The notes below the pieces were generated by a model, which was not told where the DNA came from, did no database searches, and saw only the letters and a list, made by a program, of their open reading frames with translations. The position numbers and the translations under genes are program-made. 64,000 bases of DNA from Semisulcospira habei (lineage: Eukaryota > Mollusca > Gastropoda > Semisulcospiridae): positions 165,088,008 through 165,152,007 of the forward strand of contig BTPG01000004.1 of NCBI GenBank assembly GCA_036245525.1, written 5' to 3'. Below are positions 11,561-21,469 of this stretch, piece after piece. Every line of letters begins with the position of its first letter. Within the stretch, counting starts at the first letter, position 1.

Positions 11561-12156
11561 CGTATGTACCTTCTCAGAAAACTGAGAAGTTTTGATGTCA
11601 GTTCCAAGGTTTTAGAATCCGTTTATAGAAGCCTTATTAAAAGCATACTGCCTTTTAACATTACTGCTTGGTATGGCAACCTAAGTATGAAATAAAAGGG
11701 CAGATTGTCACGTATCGTCAGAACAGCTGGGAAGATAATTGGCCTAGGACAGTACCCAGTAGATGATCTGTACCATAGAGCTGTCCGAAGGATAGCTGCT
11801 AGCATTGTCAATGATCCTCGTCACCCACTATCTGATCAGTTTCAAATGCTACCATCAGGCAGACGTTTCAACATGCCACTTGCCAAAAAGAATGTTTTTA
11901 AGAAGTCTTTTATTCCAACTGAGTCTCGATTTTGAACTCTTGTTTATAACGCCGCGATATGTGTGATCTACTTAACATTACCTCCCATCTTGTGACAGAT
12001 TGCTTGTGATAGATTGCTGCAATGATAATTTTTCATGAAATGTTCTTGTAGCGTTTATTAGTGTCTTACATTGTTGTTTTATGACGAGCCAAAAGGCAAA
12101 TTTCTGTCGTGCTTTGACTCGAACATACAATAAAGTTGTATTGTATTGTATTGTCT
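11560..12156 (+). pseudogene. LINE-D copy 2: C-terminal fragment with ATTGT-repeat tail
   Basis: The frame encodes a CR1/Rex1-like LINE C-terminus: YVPSQKTEKF-type start region, SVYRSLIKSILPF with TAWYGN, RTAGKIIG, DPRHPLSDQF, MLPSGRRF and KKSFIPTESRF followed by a stop. One stop (TGA) interrupts it at about 11,690. The 3' end has a GTTGTATTGTATTGTATTG tail at 12,134-12,153. It is 5'-truncated. LINE-C copy 1 starts directly after the tail. Confidence 0.75.
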
Positions 12157-14072
12157 CACAGATAGTACGTCCATCTTGAACTGCTGGTCGGAATACTTTC
12201 AGGACCTCTTCAGCGCTGAGTGCACTGTTCAAGAAGCAGTCATTTTCCAAATCCCACACCTCCCAGTAAAGGTTGAATTGGACGAACCGCCCACCACTGA
12301 AGAGACCCTCAAGGCCATCCACCAGCTCAAGAGTGGCAAAGCAGCAGGCATTGACGGAATCCCGCCAGAGATCTGGAAACATGGAAGCCCAGCATTGCAC
12401 AACAAGTTCCACGACCTCTTTCTCTGCTGCTGGGAGAAAGGAACACTACCAAATGATCTCCGTGATGCAGTCATCATCACAAGGACAGAAGTCCGCCTGC
12501 TCTAACTATCGTGGAATTACCCTGCTGTCCATTGCCGGGAAAATTCTTGCAAGGCTGCTCCTGAATCGACTGGTACCTGCCATCGCTGAAGACCACCTCC
12601 CAGAGGGCCAGTGTGGCTTCAGAGCCAACAGGAGTACCACCGACATGGTCTTTGTGCTGAGACAGCTTCAGGAGAAGTGCCGCGAGCTGAACAAAGGGCT
12701 GTACGTAACGTTTGTCGAACTAACAAAAGCGTTTGACACTGTGAGCAGGCAAGGCATGTGGCAGATCCTGGAGCGACTTTCTGTCCCCCAAAGTTCCTCA
12801 GCATGATCGTCCAGCTCCACGAGAACCAGCAAGGCCAGGTCAGACTCAACAGTGACCTCTCAGAACCATTCCCCATTCTCAACGGCGTGAAGAAGGGCTG
12901 CGCGCTGGCACCAAGCCTGTTTACCATCTTCTTTAGCATGATGTTGAAGCAGGCCACAGTGGACCTCGACGATGACGAAGCAGTGTACATCAGGTATCGT
13001 CTCGATGACAGCCTGTTCAACCTCAGACGACTGCAGGCCCACACCAAAACCCTAGACCGACTGATTCGTGAGCTGCTCTTTGCTGATGACGCTGCCCTTG
13101 TTGCACACACAGAGAGAGCATTGCAGCGCATCACGTCTTGCTTCGCATATGCTGCCCAGCTCTTTGGACTTGAGGTCAGTCTGAAAAAGACAGAGGTCCT
13201 TCATCAGCCGTCACCCAAGGAAGAGCATTGCCCTCCCCACATCGCCATCGGCGAGACCGAACTGAAGTCTTACACCAATTTACCTACCTTGGCTGCATCA
13301 TCACATCAGACGCCAAGCTGGACAAGGAACTGGACAACAGGCTGGCAAAAGCGAACAGTGCTTTCGGGCGACTATTCAAGCGGGTGTGGCACAATCAACA
13401 GCTAAAAAGTGGCACCAAGATCAGAGTGTACAGAGCTGTCGTCCTCACCACCCTGTTGTATGGTTCCGAGTCTAGGGCCCTCTACCGCAGCCAACTACGA
13501 CTCCTCGAACGCTTCCACCAGCGCTGCCTGCGTACCATCCTCGGCATTCACTGGAGTGACTTTGTCACCAACGTTGAGGCCCGTGAACAGGCGGAAACTG
13601 TGAGCATCGAGGCTTTGTTGCTGCGGACACAGCTTCGCAGGGCGGGGCACGTCTCCAGGATGGAGGATCATCGCCTACCCAAGATCACTCTGTTCGGCGA
13701 GCTCGCCACTGGACACCGAGACAGAGGGGCACCAAAGAAGAGATACAAAGACGGTCTCAAGAAGTCAATTAGTGCCTGCCAAACTGATAACCGCCAGTGG
13801 TCTTCGCTTGCTGCGGATTGCGACACCTGGCGCTCCACCATTTACAAGGCAGCCGTCTACTTTGAGGACTTTCGCAGAGCTAGCCTTAAGGACAAGCGGC
13901 TCAGGAGAAAAAACAGAGATGTCGAAAATCAGAACCCTGGCCAGACCTTCCCCTGCAGCCACTGCGGTCGAACCTGCCTGTCCCGGATTGGCCTCCGCAG
14001 CCACGAACATGCCTGCAGACGTCGTGGACAACCCCTATAAAATCTTCGTTCGCGAAGTCAAGCCAAGAGAAG
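12157..14072 (+). pseudogene. LINE-C copy 1: reverse transcriptase with C-terminal zinc finger
   Basis: A 5'-truncated copy. RT motifs in order: KSGKAAGIDGIPPEIWK at about 12,330-12,380, GKILARLLLNRL, LPEGQCGFRANRSTTDM, KAFDTVSRQGM, GVKKGCALAPSLF and FADDAAL near 13,080. After the thumb comes LYGSESRAL, then GHVSRMEDHRLPKI, then a C-terminal C2H2 finger (CSHCGRTCLSRIGLRSHEHAC) ending at the stop at 14,038-14,040. Frameshifts are seen at about 12,480, 12,780 and 13,275. The 3' UTR is only about 30 bases and contains the hairpin CTTCGTTCGCGAAG. It is an APE-type LINE family. The endonuclease is missing from all three large copies in this window. Confidence 0.9.
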
Positions 14073-14256
14073 ATTTATTGTATTGTAATCAGACGCAAAG
14101 CACACTTACTTTCAAGCTCTCTTTTCTCCCTTTGAAGGCTGCCAAGGAACCCTCTTCGATTCCTACCTCTAGCTCCAGCCCTTTGACCTCTGACACTCCC
14201 TCTATGTACTCCCCTCCCCCCCCCCTTCCTCTGGCAAGTGGTCTTTCTGGGCTGGT

Positions 14257-14670
14257 CCCCACCCGGGTCTGCCCTGGGGACTTGGGTGGGGTTAACTACT
14301 TTTTAGTTCCCAGGGTCACCCTGGTCAGCCCCACAGGGTGGGTTTTCCCCTCTATTCTGGGGCATGTGTTTCTGTCTACCCTTGGTCCATTCACCTGTAT
14401 TTGCCTTTTTTAAACTCTCCCTACTGTCTGCGCTGCCTGTAGCTCTTGATATTGGATGTGTGTTGCTAAATGGTCTTAGTTTTATTTAGGCCCCCATGTC
14501 TTAGGTTTATTTAACGTATTGGACCGGCTGGCGACATACATTCAATATTCTGTTTAGTTTTTGTTTGTTTGTTTGTTTGTTTGTTTTTTTTTTCACAAGC
14601 AGTGCCGGCACGTCCTGAGAAAGTCTTGTTGCTGTCAGGACGTTAAGCAATGTACAATCAATCAATCAAT
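14257..14670 (+). mobile_element. SINE-alpha copy 5
   Basis: A sense copy from CCCCACCCGGG to AATCAATCAATCAAT. The 10-base direct repeat TCTGGGCTGG flanks it at 14,246-14,255 and about 14,672-14,681. The internal poly-T is expanded with GTTT repeats at 14,560-14,590. Confidence 0.9.
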
Positions 14671-15151
14671 CTCTGGGCTGGAATGGACGCTCGGCAACGA
14701 ACTGGACGGAGGTTCTACTTCTGCAAAATGTCGACATGTGGCGGTCATGAACCAAAATGACCGGCTTTTGATAAGGCGAATCTGCTTTTGGGTCGATTAA
14801 TGCCAACAACAAGAACTAAGTCACAAACTGTACAAGCTGACTTTAAACAAATCATGGTACTCAACATCATCTGTCAGCAGCCCAAACATCACAGTTCTCC
14901 ACACACACAACAAAACTGATTTTCAGCCAAACACATATATACTAATGGTCAAAACTTAAGGGCCACTTTTTATCGCAGACGCACCGACCTCACCACACAA
15001 ATAATGTAACAATACTTGGAGTCAGTACTTTGCTAATTTATTCAGCAACAATTTCATTTTACGTTTTGAGTAAATCAAGCAATCGTAACAACAGCAGTAC
15101 GTTAGAATGTTCACCCACCCCGCATTTGAAAAGTACACAAAACTGGTCCAG

Positions 15152-16706
15152 TCAGTAGTGTGTGTACCCACCGTTTGCAGCCAAGCATTCAATGCAGCGT
15201 TGACGCATGGAGTTCACCAGGGTTCGGAAAACATGTGGGATCACTTCCCACACTTGATGCAGGAACTGAGTCAGTTGGGGGACGCCTTGAGGTGGGGGTT
15301 GGTTGCTAAATACACGTTGACCCAGCACTTTCCAGAGGTGCTCGATGGGAACCAGATCAGGTGAACGAGCTGGCCACTCCATCCTCATGATGCCCCGTTG
15401 CTCAAGATACTCATCCACCATACGGGCGCGATGAGGTCGAGCGTTGTCGTCCTGCAGAACAGCATTGTCGTCTATGGCTTGGAGAGCTGGCTGGATGAGG
15501 GGTTGCACATCTCGTCCCGATAGCACAGTCCAGTCAGGGTGCCTCGGATGACGTGGAGGGGGGGGGGGGGTCCTGCCTCCCCCTGAAGCCTGCCCAGACC
15601 ATGACTGAGCCTCCTCAGTAGCGATCCACCTCTTGGACGCATCCATCTGTAAATCGCTCGCCTTGGCGTCTCCAGACCCTCACCCTCCCGCCGTTGAAGG
15701 ACACCGTGAACCGTGACTCATCAGTAAACAGAACCTGAGTCCTCCAGAGTTTGTTCCACCTCACATGTTTGACGACACCAGGCAACCCGGCTCTGCGATG
15801 AGCTGGAGTGAGGGGTATCCTCACTGCTGCTCTGTATGAAGCCAGGCCAATTTCGTCCAGACGTCGGCAGACTGTGCTTGTGCTGATGTTAACGTTTGCA
15901 GCTTGCATCAGTTGACGTGGCAGAGTGGTTGACGTGACAGTTCGGCCGCGCAGAGCCGCCACACAGAGGTATCTGTCCTCCCTTTTAAATTTAACAAAGG
16001 GGTACTGATGTTTAAAGTGTCGAACCATAGCGCTCCAGAATATTTAACAGAGTTGTTTAAAAAAATCAGATTCCTGTTATGGAAATATGAAGGGTCTTTA
16101 TATTGTTCCAAAACCCCGAATAGATATATTTAAATCTACTTGGCATTTGTGGGTTCCACTCCCACACTACGTTAAAGCCACTCCGACATTATCTCGTTTT
16201 AAGACAAGTCTTTATAAATTATATGACATCACTCAAATAATAATATCTAGTTATTCGTAGACACACGAATGTTCTTGTATGCTCTAACAATCGTGTATGT
16301 GTGTGTGTGGACGCGCGAGTGCGTTTGTGCGCGTATGCGTGTGTTTGTGTTTAGTGGACTATTTTATTTTGTATCACTGTACTTTGATGTCCCTGTTTTA
16401 TGTATATTTTGTACTTAGCTAGTCGTAGTTGTAGCAACGGCAGGTGCGAAAAATGATATAGTCACTGACTGTGTTAATATCTTCACCGTTGTAAAATAAA
16501 GGTTCATTGATTCATTGGTGCAGCGTAGGCGTCCTGAGCAGGGTCGTCGTTCTGCCCTTCCACTTTCTTGGAATTGTGCCAGCAGCCTCTGGATCACTGC
16601 GGGACACCCCAAGACGTCTCCCAACTTCTCGTCCGGAAATTCCATCCTGCAGCTATGCTAGCGCCCGGCCTTGATCTACTGGCGTTAGGCTACGTCGTGG
16701 TGGCAT
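15152..16706 (-). pseudogene. Tc1-like transposase, DD34E type, split and frameshifted
   Basis: The N-terminus starts with the ATG at 16,706 and shows the paired helix-turn-helix, with VIQRLLAQFQESGRAERR. It is cut at about 16,518 by a LINE fragment and resumes at about 16,003 with RYLCVAALRGRTVTSTTL. The catalytic triad is visible: LFTDESRF, LQDDNARPHRA and SPDLVPIEHLW. A frameshift lies near 15,615-15,646, and a 13-base poly-G run at 15,558-15,570 adds extra prolines in the region before HPDW. The C-terminus ends CLAANGGYTHY with a stop at about 15,152. Length and motifs fit a Tc1 transposase of about 340 residues; it is inactive as it stands. Confidence 0.92.
16004..16516 (+). mobile_element. 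LINE 3' fragment inserted in the Tc1 transposase
   Basis: Plus-strand sequence encodes a decayed C-terminal LINE piece (SNHSAPEYLTELF near 16,018-16,056), followed by TG-rich untranslated sequence and a tail ending GTTCATTGATTCATTG. It splits the transposase coding sequence. Clade unknown. Confidence 0.6.
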
Positions 16707-16956
16707 GGTTAGGAAAGTGACAATTATGCCCTTACTGTACCGGTATTTGTAGCGAAACAAAAGTGCTCAGTGTTCACGACTGACCCCTTCAGCATGTGCA
16801 TCAAGACTTTATCGAGTTTTTCCACCTGCCTGCCTTTGGTATGCTTGGTAATATCGCACAGATTTTTACAAAAACTGACGATGTTTTACGTGCATTTGAC
16901 ATGTTCGTGGAAATTGATGAATTGTTGCCTATTGTTCCCTGTACAGTGGATTGTCT

Positions 16957-18955
16957 AAGGTCAACTCCGACTCCAAACGTAAACATCTTCAAAATAAAAT
17001 CCTGGAACCCACTTCATCCAAAACCCTCTACGCTACCATGAACACACTCCTAGGCACTTCTAAAGACTCTCCTCTTCCCAACTCACTCAGCAAAGAAGAA
17101 CTCCCGTCCGCTTTTTCCACCTATTTCTCCGACAAAATCCAAATTCTGCGCAACACACTCGACACTCTGCCTTCTCCGCCTTGCCTTCCTGACCCCCCCC
17201 CCCTTTTCCGGCACTCCCCTCTCGTCCTTCCGCCCTGTCTCTCAGGATGAAGTCCTCAAGACCATAAAGTCCATGCCTTTCAAAACCTGCGAACTAGACC
17301 CCCTCCCAGCTTCTCTCTACCGGGACGGCCTTCCAAAACTTTTGCCCTTCATCACCGACATCATCAACACATCTCTAGAGAATGGCTCCGTCCCCAATAT
17401 CTTCAAGTCCGCCATTGTCCGTCCTCTCCTAAAAAAACACAACCTCGACCCAAACGAATTCAAGAACTACCGCCCAGTCTCCAATCTCTCTTTCCTGTCC
17501 AAGCTTCTTGAGAAGGTTGTCCTCAACCAGCTCAACCTCCACCTCTCCGACAACAACCTCCTCAGTCCCTTCCAGTCTGCCTATCGCAAACATCACAGCA
17601 CTTAAACAGCCCTTCTACATATCCTAAACGACCTGCTTCTCTCCACCGACTCGGGCAACATCTCCTTTCTTACGCTACTCGATCTCTCTGCCGCCTTCGA
17701 CACCATAGACCACTATATCCTCCTCTACCGCCTTCACCACTCCTTTGGCATCACTGACTCTGCTCACTCCTGGTTTTTCTCCTACCTCTCCGACAGACAG
17801 CAGTCTGTCACCATCGACGGCGTCTCCTCCAATCCAGTCACGCTCTCCTGCGGCGTTCCACAGGGGTCCGTCCTGGGCACGGTCCTTTTCACACTCTACA
17901 CCTCTCCCGTGTCCAACATCATCCAGTCTCACCACATACACCACCACCTCTACGCTGACGACTCACAACTACTAGACAAAGACAAACTCGACAACACTCA
18001 GTCACTACTGACTCGCACTGCTGACTGCTACGAAGACGTGAAAAGCTGGATGACAGCAAACAAACTCAAACTGAACGACGACAAAACGGAAGCCATGCTG
18101 GTAGACATTCGCCAAAAACTTTCCCAGCTCCCTCCCTCTCACCACCTTCAACTCGACAGCACCCTCATCTCCCTCTCTGACTCGGTCAAGTACCTCGGCG
18201 TCATCCTTGATTCCTCTCTTTCCATGACCAGCTTCGTCTCCGCCACGGCCCAGGCATGTTATTTCAGTCAGATCAGAAAATACCTCACTACCGAAGCTGC
18301 CACCAAACTCGCTGTCTCTCTCATCTTATCTCGCATCGACTACTGCAACTCTCTCCTTTCCGGCCTTCCTCACTCTACCACTCGCACTCTCCAGCGCGTC
18401 CAGAACAATGCTGCCCGCCTCATCCTCAGAAAGAAAAAATCCGACCACATTACACCCCTGCTCAAGCTCCTTCACTGGCTACCCATCCCCCAACGCATCC
18501 AATACAAGATTCTGTCTCTCTGCTACAAATCCCTGAACAACTACGCTCCTACCTATCTCTCTTACTTACTTCACCCGTACACTCCTTCCCGCTCCCTCCG
18601 CTCCGCCTCCGACCCTCTCCGCCTCCTCATCCCCCGCACCAAACTCAGCACTTTCGGCCCCCGCTCTTTCTCCATCTACGGTCCATCCACCTGGAACACT
18701 CTCCCACTCTCTCTCCGTCAGAAACACTCTCTCTCCTTCCAGTCCGCCCTCAAAACTCACCTCTTTCAACAGTTCTAGCACTATATCACCGCACTCCCCA
18801 CCCCAAGTTGACCGTCGTAATGTATTTTCACTATTTGTGGTACGTGAGTCATTGTCTAAAGCGTGCGCATGCGTGTGCGAGTTGTGAGTGCGCGCTTAGA
18901 GTTATAATTATTATGAGATAAGCGCATTATAAGTAATTATTATTATTATTAACTT
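16957..18955 (+). pseudogene. LINE-B copy 2: reverse transcriptase, best preserved copy
   Basis: Same family as 9,116-11,560 but better kept. A 289-codon frame at 17,909-18,778 holds the catalytic YADDSQLL, the thumb and the entire C-terminus through KTHLFQQF and the stop. Upstream frames carry SVPNIFKSAIVRPLLKK, NYRPVSNLSFLSKLLEK, DLSAAFDTIDH and CGVPQGSVLG. Damage: an 11-base poly-C run at 17,193-17,203, a stop TAA at 17,603-17,605 just after HHST, and a small deletion near 18,264. The 3' UTR ends in a TTA-repeat tail at about 18,930-18,955. It lies inside the Tc1 element and is younger than it. Confidence 0.9.
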
Positions 18956-19018
18956 TTAACCCATTTGGATCGAAAGAACATTGTATTTTATTAGCGTACT
19001 TGCGACGATAAACAATGA

Positions 19019-19353
19019 ATATGTACGGAGCATCGTCACTTCCCTGGTGGGCCCACATGAACCCCTTCTGGCAACCGTGAAACGGCGCAATAAGCTTGCT
19101 TGGTTTGGCCACGTGACCCGACACAACACCTTGTCCAAGACTATCCTCCAAGGCACTCTTGAAGGAAGTCGTCGGCGAGGTCGTCAGAGAAAGAGTTGGG
19201 TCGCAAACATAAAAGAATGGACCGAACTCGAGATGCCAGACTTGCTTGCCACCGCCCAAAATAGAACTCAGTGGAGAGCACTGTCTGTTGCTGCTGCCTT
19301 TCAGTCCCCCCAACGCCCAGTTCGGGCAAGGGACTGATGATGATGATGATGAT
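19019..19353 (+). mobile_element. LINE-E 3' end with TGA-repeat tail and 15 bp target-site duplication
   Basis: The frame encodes a LINE C-terminus: AWFGHVTRHNTLSKTI, GRRRGRQRKSW, then SPQRPVRARD and a stop, directly followed by (TGA)n. GACGATAAACAATGA flanks it at 19,004-19,018 and 19,354-19,368, so boundaries are exact. The insertion is a 5'-truncated 335 bp copy inside the right end of the Tc1 element. RTE-like by the short UTR and tail. Confidence 0.88.
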
Positions 19354-19718
19354 GACGATAAACAATGACACAAAAATTGGGGTGGCCCTTAAGTTTTGAT
19401 CATTAGTATATATTTTATAGGTGTACTCATTATAGGTACAACCTGCATTGCGTAAGTATCAATTCTAATGATGGATAATACCAAACGGAAATGAAAATAA
19501 CATACCGGTGACATCGTGACCCGCACTGTTATGATAATACATCCGGGTTCTGTGTTGTGACGTGTCGCGTAAATATTTAATTTAATTCGAAAAGTCACGA
19601 TGTAACCGGTAAGTTATGTTAGATGAATTTCAACATTTGGCATTCTATTCACATCATAAAGCTCTAAGGACCCATACACATACTGTCAGCAGCATCTGTT
19701 GCAGACAGTTTTCCGACT

Positions 19719-20159
19719 GTGTTGAGATGCTTGAACCTGGGAAATAACTTTAAGGGTATTAGGCAATCAATTGTTATCACAAACAATCCTGGCACCATAG
19801 ATCAAAACCAAACTCTTACTGTTAAGTTTCCAAACCTAGGTCCAAACGACGTTATTGTTCCTGGTACTGCACACCTTGCTTTTAATATTGAACTTTCATC
19901 AGACACAGATAAAAACAGAACATTAGTTGACAACCTTGGTAGAGCAATTATTAAATCTATTAAAGTTAAACTTGAAGGTCAAGAAGTGTTTAGTCTGGAC
20001 GATGCTGATATATTCTCCTGCTAAAAAGATCTGTGGCTCACTAAGGAAGAACGAGAAATCCATGTTTACCAAGTCTTGATAACGTTGCCAAACTTAGAAT
20101 CGATGAGGGCGACAAGACAACATCATCTGTTAAGGACGTTATATTAGCAGACACATTCC
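19719..20159 (+). pseudogene. Maverick/Polinton-type major capsid protein, N-terminal part
   Basis: The frame resembles the N-terminal half of the double jelly-roll capsid protein encoded by Maverick/Polinton (adintovirus-like) elements. Recognisable features are a TIDQNQTLTVKFPNLG strand, NDVIVPGTAHLAFNIEL and GRAIIKSIKVKLEG. An in-frame TAA at 20,022-20,024 breaks it before a KDLWLTKEE segment that continues in the same frame. A SINE at 20,160 separates it from its downstream half. The assignment comes from my memory of the family; no other Polinton gene (polymerase B, integrase, ATPase, protease) is visible nearby, so this is an isolated relic. Confidence 0.65.
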
Positions 20160-20546
20160 GTTGATTGATTGATTATATATTGCTTAACGTCCCGACAGCA
20201 ACAAGGCTTTCTAAGGACGTGCCTGCACTGTTTGTGGAAAAAAAAAACTAAACAGAATATTGAATGTATGTCGCCAGCCGGTCCAATACGTTAAATAAAC
20301 CTACAACATGGGGTCTAAATAAAGCAAAGACCATTTAGCAACACACATCCAATATCAGGAGCTACAGGCAGCGCAGACAGTAGGGAGAGTATAAAAAGGG
20401 CAAATACAGGTGAATGGACCACGGGTAGACAGAAACACATGACCCAGAATAGAAAGGAACCCCACCCTGTGGGGCTGACCACGGTGACCCTGGGAACTAA
20501 AAAGTAGTTAACCCCACCCAAATCCCCCAGGGCAGACCCGGGTGGA
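20160..20546 (-). mobile_element. SINE-alpha copy 6, inside the capsid pseudogene
   Basis: An antisense copy from TTGATTGATTGATT to GGCAGACCCGGGTGG. It interrupts the Polinton-type capsid frame. I could not find a convincing target-site duplication. Confidence 0.88.
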
Positions 20547-21050
20547 GGAAGGGTGTTCGGAAGTAGATTTTACATTCCACTTGAATTCGAAATCCTAACA
20601 GCACATTTACCTTATTATCAAGGAGCACTGAATGACCGTCTAAGCTTTGAACTAACTTTCAATGACTACTCCAAAGTTATCAGATCATCTGACACAGACG
20701 CGACATACATGTCTCAAATATCTCCTTGGAATATGAAATTGTCACACATACTGAACTAGCTAGACTCATACAAAATTAGTACCAGTCAAGACTTCCGATT
20801 TATTATGATTTATTTATTATCACACATAAGGCACAGTTTAATGCACAAACACAAAGGTGATCCAATGTGGAACATCAACTTGAACACACCTACTAGGTCG
20901 CTGAAAGGCATTCTTATGTTGTTCATTGAACCGAAAAATCCATACACAAGGGAGTCTGAAAAATTCTACAATCCAAAGATTACACACATCCTGAACTATT
21001 GAATGGTGTCCTAATCAAGTGTATGCTGCAGGCATGCTACCATACCAACA
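20547..21050 (+). pseudogene. Maverick/Polinton-type major capsid protein, C-terminal part
   Basis: Continuation of the frame before the SINE. It shows FYIPLEFEILTAHLPYYQ, then DRLSFELTFNDY, then in another frame WNINLNTPTRSLKGILML and KFYNPKITH, and finally coding remains near 21,010-21,045. At least two stops or frameshifts are present, near 20,757 and 21,000. The conserved C-terminus stops at about 21,048, where DIRS-like sequence begins. Confidence 0.63.
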
Positions 21051-21469
21051 TATCGACGCGGACTCTCTTTCACGGTAGGGTCAGCTCATTCACACGGAGT
21101 GGTATCTCAGCCCAGAGATCATCAGAATGATCTGTGCACGCTGGGAGACTCCCATGATCGATCTGTTCGCAATGAGATGGAACAGGCAACTACCTGTCTT
21201 CGTCTCTCCAATCCCGTGCCCTCTCGCGTGGGCAGTAGATGCCCTGTCCATCTCCCCGGAGGGCCTCGTGGCCTATGTCTATCCGCCCATAGTGCTGGTG
21301 CCCAAGGTCTTGCTGAAGCTAAGGGGCTGCACCACGATGCTTTTTCTTGTGGTCCCCTTCAGATGGGACAAAGTATGGACGACAGACCTGTTGAGTCTCG
21401 CCACGGAGCCTCCCGTAGAGCTGCCAACTCCCCATACAATGCTGAAACAGCCCAGGCAGAATATCTCTC
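21051..21469 (+). pseudogene. DIRS-type retrotransposon RNase H / C-terminal pol fragment
   Basis: The frame has the ending typical of DIRS elements: DADSLSR, a stop at 21,076-21,078 where the family has a sense codon, then LIHTEWYLSPEII, WETPMIDLFAMRWN, PLAWAVDALSISPEG, YPPIVLVPKVLLKL. This region lies downstream of the RT in DIRS. No DIRS tyrosine recombinase or RT is attached. It ends at the gypsy LTR boundary at 21,470. Confidence 0.7.

Larger units (their letters stand above)
14936..19412 (-). mobile_element. Tc1/mariner element, ends intact, interior opened by at least three LINE insertions
   Basis: Terminal inverted repeats at 14,936-14,966 and 19,382-19,412 share ACTTAAGGGCCAC and TATATACTAATG, with one mismatch visible. 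Both outer ends lie in TA-rich sequence, as expected for TA target choice. The element would be about 1.6 kb without its insertions, which are LINE fragments at 16,004-16,516, 16,957-18,955 and 19,019-19,353. The transposase reads on the minus strand. Confidence 0.88.
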
